Shown here piece by piece: positions 33,626-42,494 of a stretch of DNA of 64,000 nucleotides; positions within the stretch are counted from its first letter, which is position 1, and each line of letters begins with the position of its first letter. Origin of the DNA: Terrimonas sp. (GTDB lineage: Bacteria > Bacteroidota > Bacteroidia > Chitinophagales > Chitinophagaceae); NCBI RefSeq assembly GCF_003075435.1, contig NZ_QCZJ01000003.1, positions 124,001 to 188,000 of the forward strand, in the 5' to 3' direction. The translations under genes were made by a program, and so were the position numbers. The notes beneath the pieces were generated by a model that was not told where the DNA came from, did not search any database, and was given only the letters and a program-made list of their open reading frames with translations.

Positions 33626-34861
33626 ATGAAAAATTTTATTCTTCCGGTTTTTTTTCTTTGTTGTATCGCATCTTCTTTTGCCCAGCAAAACAAAAAAGCC
33701 ATCTTTGTTATTGTTGATGGTATTCCGGCTGATGTGATAGAAAAATTAAACACACCCAACCTTGATGCTATAGCAAAAGCGGGTGGCTATACGAGGGCGC
33801 ATGTTGGAGGAGAAAGAGGGGGCTATTCAGAAACACCTACTATCTCCGCTGTAGGTTATAACAGTTTACTTACCGGCACATGGGTAAACAAGCATAACGT
33901 TTGGGATAATGATATTGCTGCACCCAACTATAGTTACTGGACCATCTTCCGCTTTTTAAAAGAACAGTATCCACAGAAAAAAGCGGCTGTATTTTCCAGC
34001 TGGGAAGACAACAGGACAAAACTGGTTGGTGAAAATCTTGCAGCAACCGGAAATCTCAAGCTCGATTATCATTTTGACGGGCTGGAACTTGACACAACAA
34101 AATATCCCCATGATAAAAGAAGAGATTTTATGCACCGGATAGATGAAGCGGTGGTAGATAACGCGGCAGATTATATTAAGAAAGAAGCACCGGATCTTTC
34201 ATGGGTATATCTTGAATACACCGATGATATGGGGCATATGCATGGCGATAGCCCTGAGTTTTATAAAGCCGTTGAAATGATGGATAACCAGATGGGGAGA
34301 TTATGGTCGGCTATACAATACCGTGAGAATAATTTTAAAGAAGATTGGGTGATATACATTACTACCGACCATGGCAGAAGCGCAGATAACGGAAAAAATC
34401 ATGGCGGACAATCAGACAGGGAAAGAGCTACATGGATAGTGACCAGTGCAAAAGGTTTGAACAGTTATTTTAAAACAGGCAATCCCGGTGTGATTGACAT
34501 CATGCCATCCATTGCTTCCTCCTTAAATATAACCATTCCTAAAGAGCGGCTGATGGAGGTAGATGGTATTCCACTTACCGGTACTATTTCTGCTACAACT
34601 GCCAATGCTATGCTGGAAAATGGCAAAATAAAAGTTAGCTGGAAAGCTGTTGCTAAAAAAGGCAATGCGAAAATATGGCTCGCAACTACCAATCATTTTA
34701 AAGAGGGAGGGAAAGATGAATACAGTTTGGTTGCCACTGTGCCGCTTGTAAAGCAGGAAGCGGTTATTGATGTAAGCAATAGTCCTTCATCGTTTTATAA
34801 AATAGTTATTGAAGCGCCCCAAAATATGCTTAACCGGTGGATTGTAGAAAAGAAACAATAG
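33626..34861 (+). CDS. secreted alkaline-phosphatase-superfamily phosphodiesterase / nucleotide pyrophosphatase
   Basis: About 411 residues with a signal peptide (1-19, CCIASSFAQ). The superfamily metal site and nucleophile region are visible: KAIFVIVDGIPADVIEKLNTPNLDAI, SETPTISAVGYNSLLTGTW with the Thr/Ser nucleophile, YTDDMGHMHG, and TTDHGRS. These match type I phosphodiesterase/NPP-like enzymes that split nucleotides or other phosphodiesters outside the cytoplasm. ATG 33626 is chosen over a TTG at 33608. It is followed 31 nt on by an acid phosphatase, so a diester could be cut in two steps to free phosphate. Confidence 0.88.
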   Translation: MKNFILPVFFLCCIASSFAQQNKKAIFVIVDGIPADVIEKLNTPNLDAIAKAGGYTRAHVGGERGGYSETPTISAVGYNSLLTGTWVNKHNVWDNDIAAPNYSYWTIFRFLKEQYPQKKAAVFSSWEDNRTKLVGENLAATGNLKLDYHFDGLELDTTKYPHDKRRDFMHRIDEAVVDNAADYIKKEAPDLSWVYLEYTDDMGHMHGDSPEFYKAVEMMDNQMGRLWSAIQYRENNFKEDWVIYITTDHGRSADNGKNHGGQSDRERATWIVTSAKGLNSYFKTGNPGVIDIMPSIASSLNITIPKERLMEVDGIPLTGTISATTANAMLENGKIKVSWKAVAKKGNAKIWLATTNHFKEGGKDEYSLVATVPLVKQEAVIDVSNSPSSFYKIVIEAPQNMLNRWIVEKKQ

Positions 34862-34892
34862 CTGATATTTGATGAATTAATTGTAATAAAAT

Positions 34893-35699
34893 ATGCGTAT
34901 AAAATATAGCATCGCCATCTGTGTTGCTGTGCTGGTAATATCATGTAAAGTTCAGCGTAGCGCCTCAACAAACATTACCAGCCCTTCATTGGTTACGCAA
35001 GGCCCATTGTGGGGTGCGGTATGGCAGCAAAAAGCGTCAGAGTATAAGGCACTTTGTTTCCAGGCATATAATACTGCCAGGCTGCAATTGGATATGATTT
35101 TAAAAGAACCGCAGGATAAACCGCTTGCACTTGTTACAGATATTGATGAAACGATCTTGGATAATAGTCCTTACCAGGTGCATAGTTCTTTAAAAAATGA
35201 GGAGTATAGTGATTCATCCTGGATAGTATGGACAAAACGTGTGGATTGCGATACGGTGCCGGGTGGTTTGAGTTTTTTTCAGTATGCAAAAAGCAAAGGT
35301 GTAAGTGTATTTTATATTACCAACAGGCTGGAGGAAGAACGGGAACAAACTTTAAAAGATCTGCAACGTTGGAATTTTCCGGACGCGACCAACGATCACC
35401 TTATTTTGAAAACCGCTGGTTCCGGCAAAGGTCCCCGCCGCGACAAGGTTGCTGCCAATTATAAGATTGTAATGCTTTTTGGAGATAACCTCAGTGATTT
35501 CAGCTCTGTGTTTGATAAGAAGCCGCAGGATGAAAGAGATAACCAAACCAGGGATAATGCTGCTATGTTCGGTTCAAAATTTATTGTGCTGCCCAATATT
35601 ATGTATGGCGATTGGGAAGGAGCATTATATAATTACCGGCATGCATTGCCTGCCGGGCAAAAGGATAGCATCATTACAGCAAACCTGAGAAAATATTAA
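34893..35699 (+). CDS. 5'-nucleotidase, lipoprotein e(P4) family
   Basis: 268 residues. A lipoprotein signal ends at Cys18 (LVISC). WGAVWQQKASEYKALCFQAYNTAR is the family's helical cap, and the HAD-type active site is LVTDIDETILDNSPYQ (DxDxT). VFYITNRLEEEREQT and FGDNLSDF supply the later motifs. The family hydrolyses nucleoside monophosphates and other phosphomonoesters at the outer membrane. The preceding phosphodiesterase could supply its substrates. Both lie behind the ECF-controlled SusCD locus. Confidence 0.93.
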   Translation: MRIKYSIAICVAVLVISCKVQRSASTNITSPSLVTQGPLWGAVWQQKASEYKALCFQAYNTARLQLDMILKEPQDKPLALVTDIDETILDNSPYQVHSSLKNEEYSDSSWIVWTKRVDCDTVPGGLSFFQYAKSKGVSVFYITNRLEEEREQTLKDLQRWNFPDATNDHLILKTAGSGKGPRRDKVAANYKIVMLFGDNLSDFSSVFDKKPQDERDNQTRDNAAMFGSKFIVLPNIMYGDWEGALYNYRHALPAGQKDSIITANLRKY

Positions 35700-35735
35700 G
35701 AACAAGACACCCTGCCCTATACCTTTCACCTTCTC

Positions 35736-36167
35736 CTACCTCAGCTTTTTGCACATAGTGTAATGCGGGATGGTTACTTCGTAAAATTCATCGCCCAGTA
35801 CCTTGTATCCGAATTTTTCATAAAATCCCACGGCAGATGTGCGGGCGTGCATCATTAAAGTTTCGTAGCCTTTATCGCGGGCTACATTTTCAGCAAAAGT
35901 CATTAAAGAGGCGCCAATACCTTTTTTCTGGAGGGTGCTGCTTACCGCCATTTGCCGTAGCCGGCAGGTACTGCCTTCGGCACGGGTAATCAGGCAGCAG
36001 CCAATCAACTTATCTTCTTCAAAAGCGCCGATTAAAATATCATCTTTCTCACGGTCTAATTCTTCCGGGTCAAAGTAAAGCCCCAGGGGCTTACGCAAAA
36101 TTTCATCCCGCAAATCAATCATTTGCTGGTATTCCACAGAATCATGGTCTATAATCTTTAATGGCAT
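35736..36167 (-). CDS. GNAT-family N-acetyltransferase
   Basis: 143 residues with the GNAT core: RDEILRKPLGL near the start, then LIGCCLI, and the acetyl-CoA-binding turn RQMAVSSTLQKKGIGASLM, ending YEVTIPHYTMCKKL. The acceptor is unknown; the short sequence resembles broad-substrate ElaA- or YjcF-like members. Transcribed convergently with the e(P4) gene, with only 36 bp between them. Confidence 0.9.
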   Translation of the reverse strand: MPLKIIDHDSVEYQQMIDLRDEILRKPLGLYFDPEELDREKDDILIGAFEEDKLIGCCLITRAEGSTCRLRQMAVSSTLQKKGIGASLMTFAENVARDKGYETLMMHARTSAVGFYEKFGYKVLGDEFYEVTIPHYTMCKKLR

Positions 36168-36351
36168 GCGCTTTTTTTACAGGGGTAAACTTAAAAATAC
36201 AAAAAAAGGATATACAAAATATGCGAAAATTGACGGTAAATCCGGTTTTAAACCCGTATTATATTAATATAGATATGCATGCCTGAAAATAGGATTAAGC
36301 ACCTCTTTTTAATACAATTTCAAATAGATATTGTTTTTATCCCAAAAACTA

Positions 36352-36359
36352 TATTTTTG
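36352..36359 (+). promoter_or_regulatory. -7 promoter box for acpP-fabF
   Basis: TATTTTTG matches TAnnTTTG, with a TTG 18 nt before it as a -33 element. It lies 28 nt before ATG 36388. Confidence 0.6.
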
Positions 36360-36387
36360 CACCCAGTATTAACCAAATTTTACAACC

Positions 36388-36624
36388 ATGTCTGACATTG
36401 CAACAAGAGTTAAAAAGATTATTGTTGACAAATTAGGTGTTGATGAAGCTGAGGTAACTCCCGAGGCATCTTTCACCAATGATCTCGGAGCTGATTCATT
36501 AGACACAGTAGAACTGATCATGGAATTCGAAAAAGAATTCAATATCTCCATTCCGGATGAGCAAGCTGAAACCATCACCACTGTTGGACAGTCTATCGCT
36601 TATCTCGAGGAGCATGCAAAGTAA
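36388..36624 (+). CDS. acpP: acyl carrier protein
   Basis: 78 residues, the classic housekeeping [23 protein letters not shown] contains the Ser that takes phosphopantetheine, and the protein is acidic as expected. It carries growing fatty acyl chains for type II synthesis in the cytoplasm. Directly upstream of fabF, the usual arrangement. Clearly distinct from the divergent ACP at 7098. Confidence 0.98.
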   Translation: MSDIATRVKKIIVDKLGVDEAEVTPEASFTNDLGADSLDTVELIMEFEKEFNISIPDEQAETITTVGQSIAYLEEHAK

Positions 36625-36661
36625 TTTTTTTCCTTTTAGCTGATCGCGGGCAAACTTGCTT

Positions 36662-37915
36662 ATGGATTTAAAACGAGTTGTTGTAACAGGCATTGGTGCC
36701 TTAACCCCATTGGGAAATTCTGTGCCGGAATACTGGCAGGGGCTCATTAATGGTGTGTCCGGGGCTGATGCAATTACGTTATTCGATGCATCTAAATTCA
36801 AAACAAGGTTTGCCTGCGAACTAAAGCAGTTTGACCCTACCAGCTTTTTAGATAAAAAGGAGGCAAGAAAAATTGACCGCTTTACACAAACTGCGCTGGT
36901 TTGCAGCGATGAAGCGGTGAAAAGCGCCGGCATAACGAAGGAAAATATTAATCCTGACCGTGTTGGTGTTATTTTTTCGAGCGGTATTGGAGGTTTAATA
37001 ACCTTTCAGCAGGAGGTAACCGAGTTTGCGCTTGGCGACGGCACTCCGCGTTTCAATCCCTTTTTTATTCCTAAAATGATACTTGATATTGCTGCGGGGC
37101 AAATATCTATGCGTCATGGATTCCGTGGTCCTAACTATGCTGTTGTTTCTGCATGCGCTTCATCTACCCATGCTATAATGGATGCCTTTAACCTGATAAG
37201 ACTGGACAAGGCTGATGCAATAATAGCAGGAGGAAGTGAAAGTGTGATACGGGAAGCCGGCGTTGGTGGCTTTAATGCCATGAAAGCTTTAAGTGAAAGA
37301 AATGACGATCCTAAAACAGCATCACGGCCGTTTGATAAAGATCGCGATGGTTTTGTAATAGGCGAAGGCGCGGGGATTTTGGTGCTTGAAAGCCTTGACC
37401 ATGCTATAAGCAGGGGCGCAAATATTATTTGTGAGATAGCGGGCGCAGGAGCTTCAGCAGATGCGCATCATATTACGGCTCCGCATCCAGAAGGGCTTGG
37501 TGCTAAAAATGTAATGACGGTTACATTGGCTGATGCCGGTATGAAACCTGAAGATATTGATTATATCAATGTGCACGGCACTTCTACACCGCTGGGTGAT
37601 ATTTCGGAAGTGAAAGCTATCCAGAGTGTATTTGGTGAGCATGCCTATAACCTGAATATCAGCTCTACCAAATCAATGACCGGGCACCTGCTTGGCGCTG
37701 CCGGTGTTATTGAAGCTATAGCCTGCGTAATGGCGGTTAGGGATGATATTGTTCCGCCCACCATCAACCATTTTACCGACGATCCGGACCTTGACCCAAA
37801 ACTGAATTTCACATTCTGGAAAGCACAAAAACGTACCGTGCGTGCCGCTTTGAGCAATACTTTCGGCTTTGGTGGTCATAATGCTTCTATCATCGTTAAG
37901 AAATATTCTGCCTGA
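36662..37915 (+). CDS. fabF: beta-ketoacyl-ACP synthase II
   Basis: 417 residues, full family length. The active site is in VVSACASSTHAIMDAFNLI (Cys), NVHGTSTPLGD (His) and STKSMTGHLLGAAG (Lys, His), and the oxyanion/gate GFGGHNAS is near the end. It elongates acyl-ACP with malonyl-ACP. ATG 36662 is chosen over a TTG at 36656. It is 37 nt after acpP and 190 nt before rnc, the common acpP-fabF-rnc order. Confidence 0.97.
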   Translation: MDLKRVVVTGIGALTPLGNSVPEYWQGLINGVSGADAITLFDASKFKTRFACELKQFDPTSFLDKKEARKIDRFTQTALVCSDEAVKSAGITKENINPDRVGVIFSSGIGGLITFQQEVTEFALGDGTPRFNPFFIPKMILDIAAGQISMRHGFRGPNYAVVSACASSTHAIMDAFNLIRLDKADAIIAGGSESVIREAGVGGFNAMKALSERNDDPKTASRPFDKDRDGFVIGEGAGILVLESLDHAISRGANIICEIAGAGASADAHHITAPHPEGLGAKNVMTVTLADAGMKPEDIDYINVHGTSTPLGDISEVKAIQSVFGEHAYNLNISSTKSMTGHLLGAAGVIEAIACVMAVRDDIVPPTINHFTDDPDLDPKLNFTFWKAQKRTVRAALSNTFGFGGHNASIIVKKYSA

Positions 37916-37961
37916 TTTTATCGTTAACTGTAAATGAAAACAACTGCCCGTGAGGCTGGTT

Positions 37962-38025
37962 TAAACATTAAGGCATTAAGGCAATTAAGAAATAACTTAA
38001 CTACTCTTAACTTCTTAATGGTTTA
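37962..38025. repeat. hairpin between fabF and rnc
   Basis: TAAACATTAAG (37962-37972) pairs with CTTAATGGTTTA (38014-38025) with one bulged base. Purine-rich ATTAAGGC copies lie in the loop. It could attenuate read-through from fabF. Confidence 0.4.
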
Positions 38026-38073
38026 TAAATTATGCCGGATAAAAAATTTGAACAGCCTCTTAAAGAGTTGTTT

Positions 38074-38081
38074 TACATTTG
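38074..38081 (+). promoter_or_regulatory. -7 promoter box for rnc
   Basis: TACATTTG matches TAnnTTTG, with TTTG (38047-38050) as a -33 element. It overlaps the first codons of the open frame at 38079, so translation must begin further down. Confidence 0.5.
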
Positions 38082-38108
38082 CTCAATATTACTCCTAAAA
38101 CAATAAAT

Positions 38109-38843
38109 TTGGCTTTAGTCAGGTATTTCATTCAATATCTCGGGATTGACAAAACCAACCGATCCTTTTACAAACAACTGTGCAATGTGCTTGGATTTGC
38201 ACCAGGTACCATTTCACTCTATAAAACCGCCCTTAGCCACCGTTCTGTTAAAGAAGGCACCGATGAAAACAACGAAAGGCTTGAATATCTCGGTGATGCC
38301 ATATTGAGCGGTATAGTGGCAGATTATCTTTTCAAACGTTATCCCTATAAAGGCGAAGGATTTCTTACAGAAATGCGCAGCAAGATGGTGAACCGCCAAA
38401 CACTGAATGAAATAGCGGTGAAAATGGGGCTGAAGAAAATTACCATCTATAATAAAAACGACGGCTCTCTTAAAGTAAGCCAGATATTCGGTAATACGCT
38501 TGAGGCGCTCGTGGGAGCAATATATGTAGACAAAGGCTTCAACCAAACCAAGCAATGGGTATTAAAGCAAATCATCATTCCTCACATGTTTGTTGAAAAT
38601 CTCGAAACGCTTGAAATAAACCACAAAAACAAGTTATACGGCTGGGCAAATAAAAATGGTAAAAACCTGGAGTTTGAAACATTGGACGAAAGGTTTGAAA
38701 ATGGCAGAAGGCTGTTTACCGTTGGCGCAGTAGTAGACGGTGAATTACTTGCAGAAGGAAAAGCCTTTAATAAAAAAGACGCCAGCCAGGTAGCTTCACA
38801 AATTGCAGTAGAGAAATTGGGATTGGGAAAGGGAGAGGAGTAG
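38109..38843 (+). CDS. rnc: ribonuclease III
   Basis: About 244 residues. The RNase III domain has NERLEYLGDAILSGIVADYLF with the catalytic Glu and Asp, and FGNTLEALVGAIYVDKG with the second acidic pair. A double-stranded RNA-binding domain follows (KNKLYGWANKNGKNLEFE to ASQVASQIAVEKLG). It cuts double-stranded RNA, including rRNA precursors. The start is uncertain: the frame opens at TTG 38079, but a promoter box covers 38074-38081, so I prefer TTG 38109 (reading (M)ALVRYFIQYLG). Confidence 0.93.
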   Translation: MALVRYFIQYLGIDKTNRSFYKQLCNVLGFAPGTISLYKTALSHRSVKEGTDENNERLEYLGDAILSGIVADYLFKRYPYKGEGFLTEMRSKMVNRQTLNEIAVKMGLKKITIYNKNDGSLKVSQIFGNTLEALVGAIYVDKGFNQTKQWVLKQIIIPHMFVENLETLEINHKNKLYGWANKNGKNLEFETLDERFENGRRLFTVGAVVDGELLAEGKAFNKKDASQVASQIAVEKLGLGKGEE

Positions 38844-38934
38844 GGTAATTTTTTTAATTGCAGTTTCTGAATTGAGAAATAGTGTCCTTTTAATGGTAAA
38901 CTCAGAGGGTATTTTTTCAGCAAGACAAACATTT

Positions 38935-39375
38935 ATGAAAAAGCCTTATACACCTTTTCTTGCTTTCCTGGTTCTAATCTTAATAACGATCCCTTTTTCG
39001 TTTGATTTTTCAACTTCTATAGTTCCAGGTTGGCATACCACAATTTTTCCAGCGTATTTTATTGGGGAACTTATAGTTATAATTGTTTTACTTTTTGTAA
39101 TAATAGGTTATTGGTTATTATCTAAACAGGGAGATAAAACAAGTTGGATTTTATTTGCAATACATTTCCTGTTTACAATACCAACAATAATTTACATAAA
39201 GTTTCCAACCGTTTTTTTGGATTTACAAATACCAAACCAAGACAAACAGATAAAAGCTATAGCATTTAGAATGCACTTTATTTCTGCAGCCTGGATATTA
39301 TTTGTTTTAGGACAAATTCTATTTGTAATTTATTATATAAGGGTACAAAAAGTTAAACATACTATATCTCCATAA
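38935..39375 (+). CDS. small membrane protein of unknown function
   Basis: About 146 residues with four predicted membrane helices (near residues 7-26, 43-66, 75-95 and 118-140). It is AT-rich compared with its neighbours, and its hydrophobic stretches use many Ile and Phe codons. The ATG at 38935 (MKKPYTPFLAF) gives a natural membrane-protein start; the frame is open from 38872. No family recognised. It lies between rnc and the hairpin-rich element at 39467, so it may be a late acquisition. Confidence 0.6.
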   Translation: MKKPYTPFLAFLVLILITIPFSFDFSTSIVPGWHTTIFPAYFIGELIVIIVLLFVIIGYWLLSKQGDKTSWILFAIHFLFTIPTIIYIKFPTVFLDLQIPNQDKQIKAIAFRMHFISAAWILFVLGQILFVIYYIRVQKVKHTISP

Positions 39376-39466
39376 CTTCTTTTCCCCAGGTTTTGTCTCT
39401 GATCAATAACCAGTTTTTTCTTACTGGTGTTTCTTCACACACCAGCATAAAGGGGTGAATATGTTT

Positions 39467-39702
39467 CGGTATGTGTCTTCACCATAGCCGTCAACTTAAA
39501 AAATATGAGCAACAAAAGACCCCGAAAGGGGTTCAATTTGAATAGCCATCGGTGCAACCGGTGGTCGAATGAATCGGTTTTTACATTGAACCCCGCAGGG
39601 GTTCAACAAAAACTCCGCCATTTTACCGTGAGTTCCACTCACGGCTATTCAAATTCAAGCCCTTTGGGCTTAAGTTGACGGTTATGGTGAAGACACATAC
39701 CG
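39467..39702. mobile_element. MITE/REPIN-like element with 33-bp terminal inverted repeats
   Basis: The left end (39467-39499, beginning CGGTATGTGTCTTCACC) and right end (39670-39702) are inverted copies matching at 32 of 33 positions. A second inverted pair lies inside (AATTTGAATAGCC at 39535-39547, complement at 39643-39655). Between them are small hairpins: ACCCCGAAAGGGGTT, AACCCCGCAGGGGTT, CCGTGAGTTCCACTCACGG and AAGCCCTTTGGGCTT. There is no coding capacity. It fills most of the gap 39376-39736. Confidence 0.65.
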
Positions 39703-39736
39703 ATAGGACAAAGTTCTCTGAAACACAAACATTCGC

Positions 39737-40906
39737 CTACATCAATGGCCACTTAAACCCACTCTTCATCGCCACCTTCATTCCTGTAGCAGACGATTTT
39801 CTTGCGGCTTCTATTACCTCAAGCACATGCAGCGCATGCTCAACATTTATAACGGGCTCAGTTTTGTTGATGAGCGATTCACCAACTTTTGTTGCGCCTT
39901 CCTGCCATACATAGCCACCCTTATCGGTGCTCAATAATTTTGGCGCCTGGTCCCATGAGTCATCGAGTATTACACCATTTGTTTCCCAATCGTAACCAAT
40001 CAGGCGCATGTTTCCTTTATCTCCAAAAATTTGTATACTATGTAAAGATTGATTGCCTGCTTCATGCCCATGCGGGTCAAAAAAGTTAAAACCGCACATC
40101 ACATGCGATATCACGCCATTGCCATGATCCATTAATATATGCGCATTATCCTCCGCCTCCACTTTTACTGTTCCTTTATCATCAACCGTTCTTTCCGGCT
40201 TCACTATAGAAAGCATCGCCATTACGCTTTTGGCAGGGCCAAGCAATGCAGTAAGCGTAGCCATATTATATACACCAAGGTCGGGCATGCTGCCTCCCCC
40301 TTTTTCATAAAAGAAAGCCGACCATGTTGGACCGGTATGCCCGTATTGCCCATGCGCACTGGCGAGTTTCCCCAACTTACCTTCCTGTATGCACTTATTC
40401 ATAAACGCAAACTGCGGGCTGTTTACAACTGCAGGCGCCCCCCATATCCGCAGCTTTTTTTGTTTAGCCAGGTCCAGCAATGCTTTTCCTTCGGCATAAG
40501 TATTTGCCATCGGCTTTTCACTCCATACATGCCTACCGGCAAGCAGTGCCTGTTTGTTCAGCCGCCCATGTTCCTGCATATCTGTTAAGGTTACCATCAT
40601 ATCAAACGGCGCGCCTTTCAGCATGGCGTCTATATGAGGATAAGTTTTAGCGCCAACATTATATTGTTTGTTCTGGGCTTCGGCACGTTCCGGTTTAATA
40701 TCGCAGAGACTAACAATTTCAATAAATAAAGAACTTTGCAGGTGCGGAATATACCGGTTGCTGACGCTGCCACAACCGATTATGGCTACCCGGAGCTTTT
40801 GTTGGCGCGCTTCAGCAGCAAAGCCTTCAAGTGAGGATAATAATGCAGCTGCCCCTGCTGAGGCTGTGTATTGCAAGAATTGTTTCCTGGAGATGTTGTT
40901 GTTCAT
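39737..40906 (-). CDS. Gfo/Idh/MocA-family oxidoreductase with Tat-like leader
   Basis: 389 residues. The N-terminus SRKQFLQYTASAGAAALL resembles a Tat signal (only one Arg, then Lys), suggesting export of the folded, cofactor-bound enzyme. A Rossmann domain (about 38-160) has VAIIGCGSVSNRYIP and the family's EKPMANTYAEG loop; the C-terminal alpha/beta domain has GGGSMPDLGVYN. Members oxidise or reduce sugars and their derivatives with NAD(P). The substrate cannot be told. Stands alone. Confidence 0.9.
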   Translation of the reverse strand: MNNNISRKQFLQYTASAGAAALLSSLEGFAAEARQQKLRVAIIGCGSVSNRYIPHLQSSLFIEIVSLCDIKPERAEAQNKQYNVGAKTYPHIDAMLKGAPFDMMVTLTDMQEHGRLNKQALLAGRHVWSEKPMANTYAEGKALLDLAKQKKLRIWGAPAVVNSPQFAFMNKCIQEGKLGKLASAHGQYGHTGPTWSAFFYEKGGGSMPDLGVYNMATLTALLGPAKSVMAMLSIVKPERTVDDKGTVKVEAEDNAHILMDHGNGVISHVMCGFNFFDPHGHEAGNQSLHSIQIFGDKGNMRLIGYDWETNGVILDDSWDQAPKLLSTDKGGYVWQEGATKVGESLINKTEPVINVEHALHVLEVIEAARKSSATGMKVAMKSGFKWPLM

Positions 40907-41060
40907 ATAGCAATCGTTTGAGGGTAGACAATGAAATGCAATTCAAAAGTAAAGTTTTTATGGAAGCTCGTTTGATTTTTCCGTTTGTCAATCAATTGCC
41001 GGTATTGTTTGTTTTCATCTTAAATTAGTGCGATAATAGCTTGTATCTAAAAAAACATAA

Positions 41061-42419
41061 ATGAATTTAAAACATGCCTCCATACTGGTAATAGATGATG
41101 ACCAGGATGTGCTTACCGCCGTGAGGCTTTTATTAAAAACAGAGGCCGCAACAGTGGTTACGGAAAAGAACCCGGAAAACCTGCGTTGGCTTTTATCCAA
41201 ACAGTCTTTCGATCTGATAATGCTTGACATGAACTTCAATAGTTCTGTAAATACAGGCAATGAAGGTTTGTACTGGTTAAAGAAAATAAAAGAATTTGGT
41301 TCTGACGCTGCTGTAATTATGATTACCGCTTATGGAGATATTGAACTGGCGGTTCGTTCTCTTAAAGAAGGTGCGGCAGATTTTATGGTAAAACCCTGGC
41401 ATAATGAAAGATTGATTTCGACTATTAAAGAAACATTAAAGAACAAAGGAAACAATCAGCCTAAATCTGCAATAGAAAATTCAGATTCAATTATAGGAAC
41501 GGAATTACTCGGCAATGCTGAAGTAATGCAGGATATTTTTCACAAAATCAATAAAATAGCACCAACAGATGCCAATATTTTAATATTGGGCGAAAACGGA
41601 ACCGGCAAAGATCTGATCGCGAAAGCTATGCACCAGTTATCTCTCCGTGCCAATAAACCTTTTATAAAAGTAGATGTTGGTGCACTAACAGAAACTTTAT
41701 TTGAAAGCGAACTATTTGGTCATAAAAAAGGAGCGTTTACAGATGCAAGGGAAGACAGGGCCGGGAGGTTTGAAGCAGCCAATGGCGGTACATTATTTTT
41801 AGATGAGATTGGTAATATTTCTTTACAACAGCAGGCCAAACTTTTAACGGTATTACAGAACAGGCAGGTTACCCGTCTCGGTACAAATCAACCTGTTCCT
41901 GTTGATATCAGGTTGATTTGCGCTACCAATGTTCCGCTGAGTGAGCTTGCTAATGAAAACAGGTTCAGGAAAGACCTTATTTACCGTATCAATACTGTTG
42001 AAATAACCGTACCCCCGTTGCGTAAAAGGCAGGAAGATATTGTGATACTCGCAAAACATTTTTCAAAAATATATGCTTCAAAATACTTAAAGCCATCGCT
42101 GGTATTAGGCGCATCAGCTATTGAAAAATTAAAGCAATATCATTACCCTGGTAATGTAAGAGAACTGCAATATACTATTGAGCGTGCAGTAATAATGGCC
42201 GATGGAGATGAGCTTACCGGCGCTGATCTTATATTCTCTCCTATAGAATCAACCGGCAGCCCGGCTGAAGAACAGGATGAACTGAATTTGAGTGCAATTG
42301 AGAAGAACGCCATACTGCGGGTGATTGAAAAGCATAACGGAAATATTACCAAAGCAGCAAAAGAACTTGGACTAACGAGAACGGCGCTGTACAGAAGATT
42401 GAGTAAGTATGATATCTGA
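41061..42419 (+). CDS. sigma-54-dependent response regulator (NtrC/NtrX type)
   Basis: 452 residues. Receiver domain 5-125 with DDD at 12-14, phospho-acceptor Asp56 (LIMLDMNFN) and Lys111. The AAA+ domain (about 145-375) has Walker A GENGTGKD (177-184), the sigma-54 contact loop as GAFTDA (224-229) and Walker B GGTLFLDEIG. A Fis-type helix-turn-helix closes the protein (NGNITKAAKELGLTRTALYRRL). When phosphorylated it would open sigma-54 promoters. The kinase follows 75 nt downstream. Confidence 0.96.
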   Translation: MNLKHASILVIDDDQDVLTAVRLLLKTEAATVVTEKNPENLRWLLSKQSFDLIMLDMNFNSSVNTGNEGLYWLKKIKEFGSDAAVIMITAYGDIELAVRSLKEGAADFMVKPWHNERLISTIKETLKNKGNNQPKSAIENSDSIIGTELLGNAEVMQDIFHKINKIAPTDANILILGENGTGKDLIAKAMHQLSLRANKPFIKVDVGALTETLFESELFGHKKGAFTDAREDRAGRFEAANGGTLFLDEIGNISLQQQAKLLTVLQNRQVTRLGTNQPVPVDIRLICATNVPLSELANENRFRKDLIYRINTVEITVPPLRKRQEDIVILAKHFSKIYASKYLKPSLVLGASAIEKLKQYHYPGNVRELQYTIERAVIMADGDELTGADLIFSPIESTGSPAEEQDELNLSAIEKNAILRVIEKHNGNITKAAKELGLTRTALYRRLSKYDI

Positions 42420-42428
42420 GGTTAAGGG

Positions 42429-42490
42429 TTAAGGGTATAAGGTGTAAGACCTTCAGCCCTATACCTTACGCCTTTTACCTTATACCTTAA
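42429..42490. repeat. GTAAGGTG-type imperfect hairpin between regulator and kinase
   Basis: TTAAGGGTATAAGGTGTAAG (42429-42448) pairs imperfectly with 42465-42490 (CTTACGCC...TTATACCTTAA). Similar strings occur around the terminator at 18692. Confidence 0.45.
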
Positions 42491-42494
42491 ACAT

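Noticed and set aside
38032-38106. 24-codon frame MPDKKFEQ before rnc
   Set aside because: It overlaps the -33 and -7 promoter elements of rnc, so it is unlikely to be translated.
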